From Montanilutibacter psychrotolerans (GTDB taxonomy: Bacteria > Pseudomonadota > Gammaproteobacteria > Xanthomonadales > Xanthomonadaceae): a DNA stretch of 64,000 bases. This document shows, in pieces, positions 1-8,199 of this stretch. Below the pieces are notes generated by a model. The model was not told the DNA's origin. It searched no databases and worked only from the letters and a program-made list of their open reading frames with translations. Where the stretch lies: positions 110,525-174,524 of the forward strand of contig NZ_RIBS01000007.1 in assembly GCF_003719825.1 (NCBI RefSeq). The letters are read 5' to 3'. Both the position numbers and the translations under genes were made by a program. Within the stretch, counting starts at the first letter, position 1; the number at the start of each line of letters is the position of its first letter.

Positions 1-942
1 GAACTGGCCTGGGATCCACGCTTCCAGGTCGAACTGATCATCGCCAGCCGCCACGGCCACACCGTCGCGCTGGCGGCCACCACGCGCGCGATCGAACAGG
101 CACGCGCGGCCGCCCATCTGCCGGAACTGGCCGCACTGATCGATCGCGTGCTGCTGGCCAACCTGCCCGGCGCAGTGGATGCGGTGGCCGCCGAACTGCA
201 GGCACGCGCGGCCACCGACGCCGATCCGCTGGCCTTGCTCGGCGCGCTGCCGGCGCTGGCCAACGTCCACCGATACGGCAACGTGCGCAACACCGATGTC
301 GCCCAGGTCGAGCGGTTGTTCGACGGCATCCTGCTGCGCGCGAGCCTCGGCCTGCCACTGGCGATGTCCGGCCTGGACGACGACGCAGCGGAAGCCGCAC
401 GCGGCGTGCTGCTGGCCGCCGACCGCGCCATCGACCTTCGCCAGGGCGAGGACCAGACCGCGACCTGGCAGCGCGCGCTGCGCATCATCGCGTTGTCGGA
501 AAGCTCGGCGCCGCTGCTGCGCGGCGCCTGCGCGCGCCTGCTGCTCGACGCCCGGCAGCTGTCGGCCGAGGACGTCCACCAGCAGCTCGGCCTCAACCTG
601 TCGCAGGGCAGCGACCCGCTGCCGGCGGCGCAATGGCTGGACGGCTTCCTCAACCGCAATGCCACCGTGCTGCTGCACGGCGATGACGTCTGGCCGCTGA
701 TCGACGCCTGGCTGTCGGGTCTGGGCCACGGCCATTTCCTTCGCGTGGCACCGCTGGTGCGCCGCACCTTCGCCGGCTTCGAATCCAGCGACCGCCGTGA
801 CCTGGGCGAGCGCGTCAAGCAAGGCGTCACCGCCCCACACCGCGCTGCACCGGCATTGCAATGGGATGCAGCGCGCGCGATGCGCGCCTTGCCGACCCTG
901 CGCGAGCTGTTCGGCATCGCCACCACCGACGCACCGCCATGA
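1..942 (+). CDS. DUF5682 family protein (YehM-like), C-terminal part
   Basis: The reading frame is open from the first base, so the N-terminus lies upstream; 313 residues are visible. They are alpha-helical in character, without signal peptide or membrane segments, and end in the typical tail of DUF5682 proteins. These proteins are encoded with a MoxR-type AAA ATPase, a vWA protein and a SWIM zinc-finger protein (E. coli yehL-M-P-Q arrangement). The stop codon overlaps the start of the following vWA gene (ATGA at 939-942), so translation is probably coupled. The function is unknown. Family assignment rests on sequence resemblance and on the vWA neighbour; the ATPase expected upstream is not in the window. 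Confidence 0.75.
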   Translation, partial: ELAWDPRFQVELIIASRHGHTVALAATTRAIEQARAAAHLPELAALIDRVLLANLPGAVDAVAAELQARAATDADPLALLGALPALANVHRYGNVRNTDVAQVERLFDGILLRASLGLPLAMSGLDDDAAEAARGVLLAADRAIDLRQGEDQTATWQRALRIIALSESSAPLLRGACARLLLDARQLSAEDVHQQLGLNLSQGSDPLPAAQWLDGFLNRNATVLLHGDDVWPLIDAWLSGLGHGHFLRVAPLVRRTFAGFESSDRRDLGERVKQGVTAPHRAAPALQWDAARAMRALPTLRELFGIATTDAPP

Positions 943-2198
943 ACACCGACCCCACGCTTCCCGACGACGACATCGACGGCGCGATCGCCCAGGACGCAGA
1001 CCGCGACGCGGGCCTCGACGCAAGCCTCGACGACGCCACGCCGACCAGCCGCGAGCAGCGCTGGCGCATGGTGCTGGGCAGTGACGCCGACAGCGGCTGC
1101 GGCGCACTCGAAGGCGACCTGATGGGCATGGACGCGGCGCTGTCCGCGCTGTACGAACCCGAGGGCAGCCACGGCCTCAAGCGCCGTGGTGGTCGCGGCG
1201 GTTCGGCGCCCAACGTGGCGCGCTGGCTGGGCGACATCCGCAAGTACTTCCCCCAGTCGGTGGTGCAGGTCATGCAGCGCGATGCGCTCGAACGCCTGGA
1301 CATGCGCCAGATGCTGCTCGAGAAGGAAATGCTGGAGGGCATCCAGCCCGACGTGCACATGGTCGCCAACCTGATCGCCTTGTCGAGCGTGATTCCCGCC
1401 GGAACCCGCGAGACCGCGCGGCTGGTGGTGCGCAAGGTGGTCGACGAGCTGATGGCCAAGCTCGAAGAACCGATGCGATCGGCAGTCAGCGGAGCGCTGG
1501 ACCGCTCGCGTCGTACACGCCGTCCGCGCCACGCCGAGATCGACTGGAACCGCACCATCCGCGCCAACCTGCGGCACTGGCAGGAAAGCCATCGCACGAT
1601 CATCCCGCAGCAGCTGATCGGGTTCGGCCGCAAGTCGCGTCAACCGCAGCGCGAGGTGGTGCTGTGCATCGACCAGAGCGGGTCGATGGCCGCCTCGGTG
1701 GTGTACTCGAGCATCTTCGGCGCGGTGCTGGCGTCGTTGCCCGCGGTAGCCACCAAACTGGTGGTGTTCGACACGGCGGTGGTCGACATGAGCGACAAGC
1801 TCGACGACCCGGTCGAATTGCTGTTTGGCGTGCAATTGGGTGGCGGCACCGACATCCACCGCGCCGTCAGCTACAGCCAGCAGCTGATCCGCGAACCGCG
1901 CAACGCGATCCTGGTGCTGATCTCCGACCTGTACGAGGGCGGCGTCGAGACCAAACTGCTGGCCAGGGCGCAGGAGTTGGTGGCCGCCGGCGTGCAGTTC
2001 ATCACCCTGCTCGCGCTCAGCGACGAAGGCCGGCCGGCCTACGACAAGGACCTCGCGGCCAAGCTCGCAGCGCTTGGCGTGCCGTCGTTTGCCTGCACGC
2101 CCGATGCGTTCCCGGGCCTGATGGCCGCGGCGATCCGCCGCGACGACATCAACCAGTGGGCCGCCGGCCAGGGCCTGGCGACCACGCGGGCAAACTGA
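939..2198 (+). CDS. vWA domain protein of a MoxR/vWA operon (YehP-like)
   Basis: A 419-aa cytosolic protein with a C-terminal von Willebrand A domain. The metal-ion-dependent adhesion site is complete: D245-x-S247-x-S249 (DQSGS), T304 and D330. The N-terminal ~230 residues are charged and helical, and carry a short acidic leader. The start at 939 is preferred over upstream in-frame ATGs because it forms an ATGA overlap with the DUF5682 gene. In MoxR/vWA systems the vWA protein is thought to act as the adaptor through which the AAA ATPase remodels client proteins; which client is served here cannot be seen. Confidence 0.85.
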   Translation: MNTDPTLPDDDIDGAIAQDADRDAGLDASLDDATPTSREQRWRMVLGSDADSGCGALEGDLMGMDAALSALYEPEGSHGLKRRGGRGGSAPNVARWLGDIRKYFPQSVVQVMQRDALERLDMRQMLLEKEMLEGIQPDVHMVANLIALSSVIPAGTRETARLVVRKVVDELMAKLEEPMRSAVSGALDRSRRTRRPRHAEIDWNRTIRANLRHWQESHRTIIPQQLIGFGRKSRQPQREVVLCIDQSGSMAASVVYSSIFGAVLASLPAVATKLVVFDTAVVDMSDKLDDPVELLFGVQLGGGTDIHRAVSYSQQLIREPRNAILVLISDLYEGGVETKLLARAQELVAAGVQFITLLALSDEGRPAYDKDLAAKLAALGVPSFACTPDAFPGLMAAAIRRDDINQWAAGQGLATTRAN

Positions 2199-2611
2199 GG
2201 TCGGTCGGCGTGCACGCCCAGGCCGGACATGCACGCCGACGTCGCGACTCGCCCGTACTTGACGGGCCGTCAACCGCCGTCGGGCCCGGCTTGACGCTCT
2301 CACGATTTCCCCGGCGTTGCCGCGCCCGGACACTGATCGCCGTCGGGATGGAGCCATCGCGACCGCGAATCACCGGCGCGTCCCCGGTGCGGACGAGGAC
2401 AAGGTGATGTTGCAGCACCGGCAAAATGGCGAGGGCGACCGCCTGCGGTCGATGGCGGCGAACGGCGACGTGCCTGTCGCGCACGCGCACGATGCGGCGA
2501 CGACGCAGCGGCCGTTGGACGGCCTCACCCGGCGCGGACTTGTGACGGTTGTCGCGGTTGCCAGCCGCCATGGATAATCGCGCGCCCAAACCACGCTTCG
2601 ATGTAGCAGGT
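2199..2611. other. 413-bp intergenic region
   Basis: I see no convincing gene here; the open frames lack coding character. It contains a perfect 15-base palindrome (TTGACGGGCCGTCAA, 2259-2273) about 60 bases after the vWA stop. This could be the stem of a terminator or an operator, but no T-run follows. The promoter of the next gene should lie near its 3' end. Confidence 0.5.
2259..2273. repeat. 15-base perfect palindrome
   Basis: TTGACGG-G-CCGTCAA downstream of the vWA gene. It can form a 7-bp stem but with a one-base centre, so a DNA-binding site is as likely as an RNA hairpin. Confidence 0.4.
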
Positions 2612-3112
2612 ATGCGTCCGATCCGGTTCGTCGTTGCGACACTTGCCGTCGCGGCCATCTTCCCCGCGCTCGCCCTTGCCGGCCCGCCGGCGACCACCAG
2701 CGCCGCTGCCAGCCGATCGACGTACGGCCCCGTGGTGCAACGTGACCCGGCGAAGGTCCAGGGCGAGCGGCAGCGCTACCTCGATGGCCTCTCCGACGCG
2801 CTGGGCCTGCCGCGAACCAGCGCCCGACCGATCAGCCAGTACCCCAGCGCCCTCCCGGCCCCCGAAGCCCCGCACCCCACGGCCGTGCCCGCGGACTGCA
2901 ACTGCCTGGCCGACACCCTGTCGATGGACGACCGCCTGCAGCGGCAATCCGTCGATCAGCGAACCGCCGTCGAGATCGCCAGGATCAAGGAATACTCCGC
3001 CCGCTTCCTGCGCGAGCAAGAAGCCATCCGCGAGCAGCACTACTGCGGACAAGGCGAAACCAAGCGCTTCGACTGGCGCACGCAGACGATGACGTGTGTG
3101 AAGGTGTATTGA
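2612..3112 (+). CDS. small exported protein of unknown function
   Basis: A 166-aa protein beginning with a classical signal peptide (MRPIRF, a hydrophobic stretch, then ALAGPP). The ATG at 2612 was chosen over one at 2549 because it places the signal peptide at the N-terminus. The mature part is rich in Pro/Ala, carries CNC at about residues 90-92, and has a charged helical segment (about residues 100-145) followed by a HYCGQG motif and a Trp/Arg-rich C-terminus. No family was recognised. The last ~67 codons plus the terminator are present again at 5005-5285, on the far side of the GST/LysR pair, as a frameshifted copy. Confidence 0.65.
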   Translation: MRPIRFVVATLAVAAIFPALALAGPPATTSAAASRSTYGPVVQRDPAKVQGERQRYLDGLSDALGLPRTSARPISQYPSALPAPEAPHPTAVPADCNCLADTLSMDDRLQRQSVDQRTAVEIARIKEYSARFLREQEAIREQHYCGQGETKRFDWRTQTMTCVKVY

Positions 3113-3185
3113 TCACGGCGCTGGGCTGCTGGCGGTGTAGCGACCTTGAAACAAGAAGGGCTCCTTTCGGAGCACTTCAAGTTCA
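2908..3185. repeat. direct repeat, left copy (~280 bp)
   Basis: Covers the 3' part of the small exported protein gene, its stop codon and the following hairpin. It matches 5005-5285 at roughly 90% identity by eye. Both copies start at GGCCGACACCCTG and run past the AAGAAGGGCTCC hairpin. The two copies bracket about 1.8 kb carrying a GST gene and a LysR gene. Confidence 0.85.
3155..3178 (+). terminator. hairpin terminator (left copy)
   Basis: GAAGGGCTCC, loop, GGAGCACTTC, with one mismatch in the stem. It lies after the exported-protein gene, inside the direct repeat and before the convergent GST gene. Confidence 0.6.
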
Positions 3186-3204
3186 TGGAGTAGCGAGCCG
3201 AACG

Positions 3205-3909
3205 TCAGACCACCAGCTCCACCAACACCTTGTCGAACGCCACTTCACCCGCGAAACCGCCTGCACTCACGGCGACCCGCTGGTACTCGATGGCATGGGC
3301 GAAGATCACCGCCGGATCGGCTTCGAGCTTGTCATAGAGGCGCTGCAAGTTCGGGTAGTCGCGGCGGTCCACCACCTGGTGGTACTCGTTCCATCGTGCG
3401 ATGCCAATGAAGTAGGCGTCGGCCAACGTACGGTGCGCACCAAGGAGCCAAGGCTTGTCGCCGAGCATGGCGGACAGGTCTGCGTGAACCTTTTCCACCT
3501 TGGCGCGGGCGAAATCGGTCAGCACCTGTTTCTCCACGCCGTCGCTTCCGTGCTCGAGCGCATGCCATAGCGGAACGTAGGAATTGAAGAACGCGGTGTT
3601 GAGGAAGGCCAGCATTTGGTTCAACCGGTCGAACTCGGGTGTCCCTTGCGCGAAACCCAGCTTGCGGTCGATGCCGCGTGCCGCGATGTGGTTGAGGATG
3701 GACATGCTTTCGCTGAGGAACTCGCCGCTTTCGGTCCGCAGGGTCGGTGTCTCACCCACGTTGTTGATGCGTCGGTACTCGTCGCTGGTGACGAGCTCGG
3801 GCATCTCAATGCGGCTGAGCTGGTAGGGCTGTCCCAACCATTCCAGCGCCACGATGGAACCGAAAGAGCAGCCCGACGGCACGCCATAGAAAAGGATCGG
3901 GGTCGTCAT
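3205..3909 (-). CDS. glutathione S-transferase family protein
   Basis: A 234-aa soluble protein with a thioredoxin-like N-terminal domain (about residues 1-80, including VGETPTL followed by ESMSIL, the usual glutathione-binding loop) and an all-helical C-terminal domain with the conserved ADAYFIG turn. Such enzymes conjugate or reduce electrophiles with glutathione; the substrate is unknown. The start at 3909 has a strong ribosome binding site (AAGGAGA) 6 nt upstream, whereas an upstream in-frame ATG (4017) lies inside the divergent promoter region. It is transcribed divergently from a LysR regulator, its likely controller. The pair is flanked by the ~280-bp direct repeat. Confidence 0.9.
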   Translation of the reverse strand: MTTPILFYGVPSGCSFGSIVALEWLGQPYQLSRIEMPELVTSDEYRRINNVGETPTLRTESGEFLSESMSILNHIAARGIDRKLGFAQGTPEFDRLNQMLAFLNTAFFNSYVPLWHALEHGSDGVEKQVLTDFARAKVEKVHADLSAMLGDKPWLLGAHRTLADAYFIGIARWNEYHQVVDRRDYPNLQRLYDKLEADPAVIFAHAIEYQRVAVSAGGFAGEVAFDKVLVELVV

Positions 3910-3970
3910 GATGAATCTCCTTGATTGGGGTTCGGCGCAGCGGTTGCTCGCCGTGGGGACAAGGTAGATT

Positions 3971-4017
3971 CGTGGACATTGGCCGTGTAGACGGAAAGAA
4001 TGAGACTTATCGTCCAC
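3971..4017. promoter_or_regulatory. divergent GST/LysR control region
   Basis: The 128-bp gap between the GST and LysR starts holds inverted half-sites CGTGGAC (3971-3977) and GTCCAC (4012-4017). This spacing is plausible for a LysR tetramer site, but the match is short and the assignment is tentative. Confidence 0.3.
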
Positions 4018-4037
4018 ATGCGCAGACTTTGCCCGCC

Positions 4038-4931
4038 ATGCTCAACCTCAACGACCTGGTGTACTTCGTCGCGGCCGTGGAGCAGAACGGCTTTGCCGCC
4101 GCGTCGCGGCGCCTGGGCATTCCCAAATCCACCATCAGCAAGCGCGTGGCCATGCTGGAAGACGAGTTGGCCGCGAGATTGATCCATCGCACGTCTCGCA
4201 GCTTCGTCCTGACCGAACTGGGGCGCGACTTCTTTGAACATGCGCACGCCGCGTTGATCGAGGCCGAGGCCGCCGAAGCCATCGTGCGTCGTCGACAGTC
4301 CGAGCCGAGCGGCACGGTGCGCATGACGGCCTCGATTCCCGTCGCGCAGCTCTACCTGGCGGAACTCCTTCCACAACTGGCGCGCCTTCATCCCAAGCTC
4401 CAACTGCACCTGGACGTGGCAGATCGCTTCGTCGACGTGCACCAGGAAGGCATCGATATCGCCGTGCGCAGCCATTTCGCACCGTTGCCCGATTCGGGCC
4501 TGGTGCAGCGTCAACTGATGGTCGAGCCGATCATTCTGGTGGCGTCGCCCGCCTACCTCGAGCAGCGCAAGACGCCGCAGTCTCCCGCCGACCTGCAACA
4601 TCACGAGGGCCTGCTGACCAATGCCACCACGCCAACCTGGACGCTGTTCGACGTCTCAGGGGGACAGGCGCAGGTGTCGCCTCGTGTGGCAATGATCGCC
4701 AATGAATCCACGGTGCTGCTGGGCGCTGCAGCTGCCGGCCTCGGCATGACATGCCTACCCGAACGCATGTGCCGTGAACTGATCGAATCGGGAAAGCTTG
4801 AACACGTACTGCCGGAGTGGAACGCCGGCAGCGTCACCACGACCCTGGTCATGCCGCATCGACGCGGCCAACTGCCGAGCGTGCGCGCCACCGTGGAATT
4901 CCTCGTCGAACGCTTTCGCGAGATGCGCTGA
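4038..4931 (+). CDS. LysR-family transcriptional regulator
   Basis: A 297-aa protein with an N-terminal winged helix-turn-helix (about residues 1-60; NGFAAASRRLGIPKSTISKR) and a type 2 periplasmic-binding-like effector domain. The start MLNLNDLVYF gives the normal LysR length; the upstream extension to 3921 does not resemble the family. The divergent GST gene is the probable target, with autoregulation expected. Downstream, after 73 bases, comes the right copy of the direct repeat. Confidence 0.92.
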   Translation: MLNLNDLVYFVAAVEQNGFAAASRRLGIPKSTISKRVAMLEDELAARLIHRTSRSFVLTELGRDFFEHAHAALIEAEAAEAIVRRRQSEPSGTVRMTASIPVAQLYLAELLPQLARLHPKLQLHLDVADRFVDVHQEGIDIAVRSHFAPLPDSGLVQRQLMVEPIILVASPAYLEQRKTPQSPADLQHHEGLLTNATTPTWTLFDVSGGQAQVSPRVAMIANESTVLLGAAAAGLGMTCLPERMCRELIESGKLEHVLPEWNAGSVTTTLVMPHRRGQLPSVRATVEFLVERFREMR

Positions 4932-5004
4932 TCAATTCGCCCATTGAGGAAGCAGCTGTACTGAGTCTATGTCTGCTTTGGCCTGCGGCCACTGCGCCTT
5001 GCCC

Positions 5005-5210
5005 GGCCGACACCCTGTCGATGGACGATCGACTGCAGCGCCAATCGGTCGATCAGCGGACCGCCGCCGAGATCGCCAGGATCAAGGAATACTCCGCCCG
5101 CTTCCTCCGCGAGCAAGAAGCCATCCGCGAGCAGCACTACTGCGGACAAGGCCCAGACCAAGCGCTTCGACTGGCGCACGCAGACGATGATGTGTGTAAA
5201 GGTGTACTGA
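5005..5210 (+). pseudogene. 3' fragment of the small exported protein gene
   Basis: Encodes the same C-terminal ~67 residues as the gene ending at 3112 (ADTLSMDDRLQRQSVDQR and onward) but has no 5' half. It carries an extra base near 5151-5157 (CCCAGACC where the intact copy has CGAAACC), which shifts the frame after GQG. The original stop survives as TGA at 5208-5210 but is out of frame. This is a duplication remnant rather than a gene. Confidence 0.75.
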
Positions 5211-5253
5211 TGCCGGCGCTGGGCTGCTAGCGGGGTAAGCGACCTTGAAACAA

Positions 5254-5277
5254 GAAGGGCTCCTTTAGGAGCCCTTC
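5254..5277. terminator. perfect hairpin terminator (right copy)
   Basis: GAAGGGCTCC-TTTA-GGAGCCCTTC forms a 10-bp perfect stem. It lies between the LysR/pseudogene side and the convergent caspase gene, and could stop transcription from both sides. Confidence 0.75.
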
Positions 5278-5338
5278 AAATTTCTGGTTGCAGCGCAGGT
5301 GGATCGAACTCCCCACCCTCGTATACGCGAAAATATGA

Positions 5339-7219
5339 TTATGTCTCGATTGATGGCCAAAGATCGTCAATGAGTTGCCAAGGAACCCTGTCTTGAAGCG
5401 CCAGGCAGGAGCAGAGAATGCCAATGCGTTCCAGACTGCTCTTGAGTCGCTGGCTACGGTGAGTCCAAGTGCCGCCAAGATCCGATAGGCGAAAGAGATT
5501 TTCGCCAATTTTCCAGATCTTATTGTTTCCAGAAGGTATCGTCCTGTCGCCAAATTCGTACAGCGAATCCGCCACGAATGCTAGACATGATCTGTCGTCA
5601 AAGCTCCACAGCTCTTGATCAAATATATGGTCAATTTCTAGGATCTGGCCCAGCCGGAGAATTACGGTCAATAGCTCCGTCGGATTCGAGGAAAGCTCAA
5701 GAGACTCATCCAGTTGATCGCTTGCGCGAGCATAGATGTACCTAAACGCGCCCTTGCCGTCGATGGCTGTGTCGGCAAACATCGCGCGGCAATCTATTGA
5801 TGACCGCATAAGGTAGCCGAGGATCTCTTCACTGATGTCGCGGGCGCCAACCGCCTCCGTGGCCAGCACTATGGCGGCAAGTGATGGCGCTTGTGCTTCG
5901 CTCACGGCACTGAAGCCACCGGGGTATGTGTCTAAGAGCCGGCGACAGATTGAGATGTACTGACTTGATGATGCAGAATCTGCAAGCTCCTGCGACTCGC
6001 TCTCGTAGAGCGAAAGCGATAGCCAACCGAGTGTTTCCAGAGTCCTAATCGGCAAATAGAAGAGGTCAGGAAGGCCGCCGCTGCCGTGGAGAAGCGCATA
6101 TTCGTCAGATTCTAGGTCAACTAGAAGCTGGGAGCAGATGCTACGGCATGACTCGATCAAGAGCCCGGCAAGGCGTGACGAGACGGCCTCGACGCTTTGC
6201 TGGCTCATCCACTTAAGGAGGGCGCAAAGTGTGCCTGCGTAAATCCTTATAGGAAGCAACGCATCGTCAGATGACGCGAAACGCGCCAGGGTCGACATGC
6301 AGAAGCGATACGCGAGATCGCCAACTCTTTCTTGGTCTGCCTCGATGCTGCAAAGCGCCGCTCTTAGCGTGCCGATGTAGTCGGCGCTGCGCCATTCTTC
6401 CGGGTTCGAATAGTAGAGCCGCCACAAGGACGTAGCGGCCTCCCCGCTAATGGAAAGGGAACTCGTGGTGCTTGTAGTAAGGGCTAGTCGAAGATCAGTG
6501 TCGTGCTGAGAGTAGAGCGGGTTTGCGCAGAATCGGGATGCGCCATGCAGATTCAGCCCCCAGACGATCGGCGTTTGTTGAGCCCCGGCAAGAATGTTTC
6601 CAACGATTCTTCCAATTTCCACAAGCTCCAGCGTTGGAATGTCATCCCTGACGGCAATCTTTCCATCGATACAGTCAATCAACGTGCTGGTAGCAAGACC
6701 GCCGGCTGGGCTCTCCGCGGCGTCCTCGTTGCTTGCGGAGGCGGCAAATAGGGTTATTCCCGGGGACCCCGCTTCGCCGATCAACGACCCCTTGAGGATC
6801 ACGTTTAGGTCTTCGATGAGTCCGCCGCTCTCACAAGCATCGATAATGATGTTCGTATGGATGGCCCGAGATTCAACAACCGCCCTAAGGGCATCGCTTA
6901 GCGAGAATGCCGTCATTGAAAGGGCGTCAAGTCGGGTGTCTCGAGAAGCCATGTAGAAGCTCGCTGGCCCAATACAGCCATGCCCGGCGAAGTAAATTGT
7001 TAACTCTTCAATCGGCTCTCCAACCAGTAGAAGGTCGCGCAAGGCATACCGGATCTCGTCGGAGTTAGGCGACAGAACGAGGCGAGAATGCTCAACGTTA
7101 TATGCGCCGATCGCAGGCGAAGTCAGCCGTTCGAATATTCGCGTTGCGTCTAGCTCCGCGCCAATAAGGGGGCTTGTGTAGTCGTACTTGTCACACCCGA
7201 TCGCCAACAGAAGTCTCAT
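5339..7219 (-). CDS. caspase-fold (peptidase C14) protein with long C-terminal domain
   Basis: A 626-aa protein whose first ~230 residues are a caspase-like domain. The opening strand is RLLLAIGCDKY, the catalytic His lies in YFAGHGC (H80) and the catalytic Cys in IIDACESGG (C129). The remaining ~390 residues are mostly helical and match no family I know. There is no signal peptide. The start at 7219 is preferred to the ATG at 7231 because GGAG (7226-7229) sits 6 nt before it. The gene overlaps the end of the upstream 221-aa gene by 29 nt, so the two are an operon. Base composition is near 50-55% GC, well below the neighbours, suggesting transfer. Bacterial caspase homologues act in programmed death, defence and maturation proteolysis; the role here is unknown. 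Confidence 0.88.
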   Translation of the reverse strand: MRLLLAIGCDKYDYTSPLIGAELDATRIFERLTSPAIGAYNVEHSRLVLSPNSDEIRYALRDLLLVGEPIEELTIYFAGHGCIGPASFYMASRDTRLDALSMTAFSLSDALRAVVESRAIHTNIIIDACESGGLIEDLNVILKGSLIGEAGSPGITLFAASASNEDAAESPAGGLATSTLIDCIDGKIAVRDDIPTLELVEIGRIVGNILAGAQQTPIVWGLNLHGASRFCANPLYSQHDTDLRLALTTSTTSSLSISGEAATSLWRLYYSNPEEWRSADYIGTLRAALCSIEADQERVGDLAYRFCMSTLARFASSDDALLPIRIYAGTLCALLKWMSQQSVEAVSSRLAGLLIESCRSICSQLLVDLESDEYALLHGSGGLPDLFYLPIRTLETLGWLSLSLYESESQELADSASSSQYISICRRLLDTYPGGFSAVSEAQAPSLAAIVLATEAVGARDISEEILGYLMRSSIDCRAMFADTAIDGKGAFRYIYARASDQLDESLELSSNPTELLTVILRLGQILEIDHIFDQELWSFDDRSCLAFVADSLYEFGDRTIPSGNNKIWKIGENLFRLSDLGGTWTHRSQRLKSSLERIGILCSCLALQDRVPWQLIDDLWPSIET

Positions 7220-7856
7220 CGCTTGCTCCATACCCTACGAATCTACCTTTTCTTACAACTTCGGCGTCGATGGCAGCCTGCGTCTTCGCGGCTAGAAGCG
7301 CCTCAAATCTTGCTTTGGTCTCAGGGCTTGATTTAGCTTCGAGTTCATTTAGTTGGCGACCCGTCTCTGGAGATACATGCATTGTCGGCGGCGTGACTCG
7401 ACCGAATCGGTCAGATGCAAACTGCACCTTCTCAATCGCCGCATACATCGCATCAGAGAGTGATGCATGGTCCTTGGCGGAAACGCTGTTGCCGACCGAC
7501 TCGGCTGCTTGCCCTATCACGCTATACATTCGCTTTGCGAATGCGCCATGCATTGCCTCCGAGATTTCGTTTATCGCTCTCGCAAGCGCGCTGATATCGT
7601 TGTTTGCGATATCGGACAGCCTCACGACGAATTCAGCGCTGATGATTTCGAAAGATTCTCGCTCCGAAGAGCCGGTAGGATCGATGTTCCAAGATGCCCC
7701 ATGACGGAGCCTGTGTATATTTGCGTTGGAAACAAAGGAGGAAGTCGCAGCCTTCTGCGCTTCGCCGATCTTCTCAGAAAACGCTTCCATGAATTCCTTG
7801 AAAGCCTTCGGCATAGTTGAATAGGTGCTTCGCGATGTTTTGTTTTCAGCGGTCAT
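7191..7856 (-). CDS. hypothetical protein, partner of the caspase-like gene
   Basis: A 221-aa, probably all-helical soluble protein that I do not recognise. It has no signal peptide, membrane segment or obvious catalytic motif. The central part (about residues 70-150) is rich in Ala, Ser, Ile and acidic residues; the C-terminal third (TPPTMHVSPETGRQLNELEA) resembles a short helical hairpin. It is the first gene of the two-gene operon and shares the lower GC. Its stop lies 29 nt inside the caspase gene. It could be a regulator, substrate or sensor for the protease; this is inference from position only. Confidence 0.7.
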   Translation of the reverse strand: MTAENKTSRSTYSTMPKAFKEFMEAFSEKIGEAQKAATSSFVSNANIHRLRHGASWNIDPTGSSERESFEIISAEFVVRLSDIANNDISALARAINEISEAMHGAFAKRMYSVIGQAAESVGNSVSAKDHASLSDAMYAAIEKVQFASDRFGRVTPPTMHVSPETGRQLNELEAKSSPETKARFEALLAAKTQAAIDAEVVRKGRFVGYGASDETSVGDRV

Positions 7857-8199
7857 TGGTCGCAGCTCAATATGTGCCTTCGGGGCCGGTGAATTGCCTT
7901 CATCTGGTTGATTGGCTTAGCGCGAGATCGAACCATTTGGGTGAATGTTGAGAAGAAGCGCTAGCCTCCCAGCAAGTTGCGAACGCCAAAGTCAGCTCCA
8001 GAAGAATCACTACTCCACGCGCCTCCGGGATCGCGAAGTTGGCGACGAATTCCCGACCTAAACCTTTGAATCTGTTGGCACAGCGGAGGCGATCTAACTC
8101 CGACTTTCGCATTGCGAACGCGATGCCTGCCGGCGCGACCATTACGATCGAGTGGCCACCGCTCAGCCGGTTGGCACCGCGACGCGCCCCATCGACGCC
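7857..8199. other. 343-bp gap with decayed protease-gene fragment
   Basis: It separates the caspase operon from the CPBP protease gene and should contain the operon promoter. At 8115-8170 it holds a partial copy of the CPBP gene. An 80-codon minus-strand frame (7900-8142) begins with that fragment and then runs into unrelated sequence, so I do not call it a gene. Confidence 0.6.
8115..8170 (-). pseudogene. duplicated fragment of the adjacent CPBP protease gene
   Basis: About 56 bp match 8310-8366 inside the CPBP gene at roughly 85% by eye. The minus strand reads SIVMVAPAGIAFAM where the intact gene reads SIVMIAPAGIAFGV. It marks the right boundary of the lower-GC island. Confidence 0.7.

Larger units (their letters stand above)
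5005..5285. repeat. direct repeat, right copy (~280 bp)
   Basis: Second copy of 2908-3185, on the other side of the GST/LysR pair. It contains the decayed 3' end of the exported-protein gene and a perfect version of the hairpin. It ends where the lower-GC caspase island begins. Confidence 0.85.

Noticed and set aside
2317..2577. An 86-codon frame in the gap after the vWA gene
   Set aside because: No ribosome binding site, no hydrophobic core, and codon use unlike neighbouring genes.
5286..5330. A tRNA-like 3' fragment (TGGTTGCAGCGCAGG, GATCGAACT) next to the direct repeat, possibly an integration site
   Set aside because: The T-arm cannot be paired properly and no other tRNA part is nearby. 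The likeness is too weak to call an att site.
7900..8142. An 80-codon frame on the minus strand between the caspase operon and the CPBP gene
   Set aside because: It begins with the decayed CPBP fragment and continues into unrelated sequence, so it is a scar rather than a gene.
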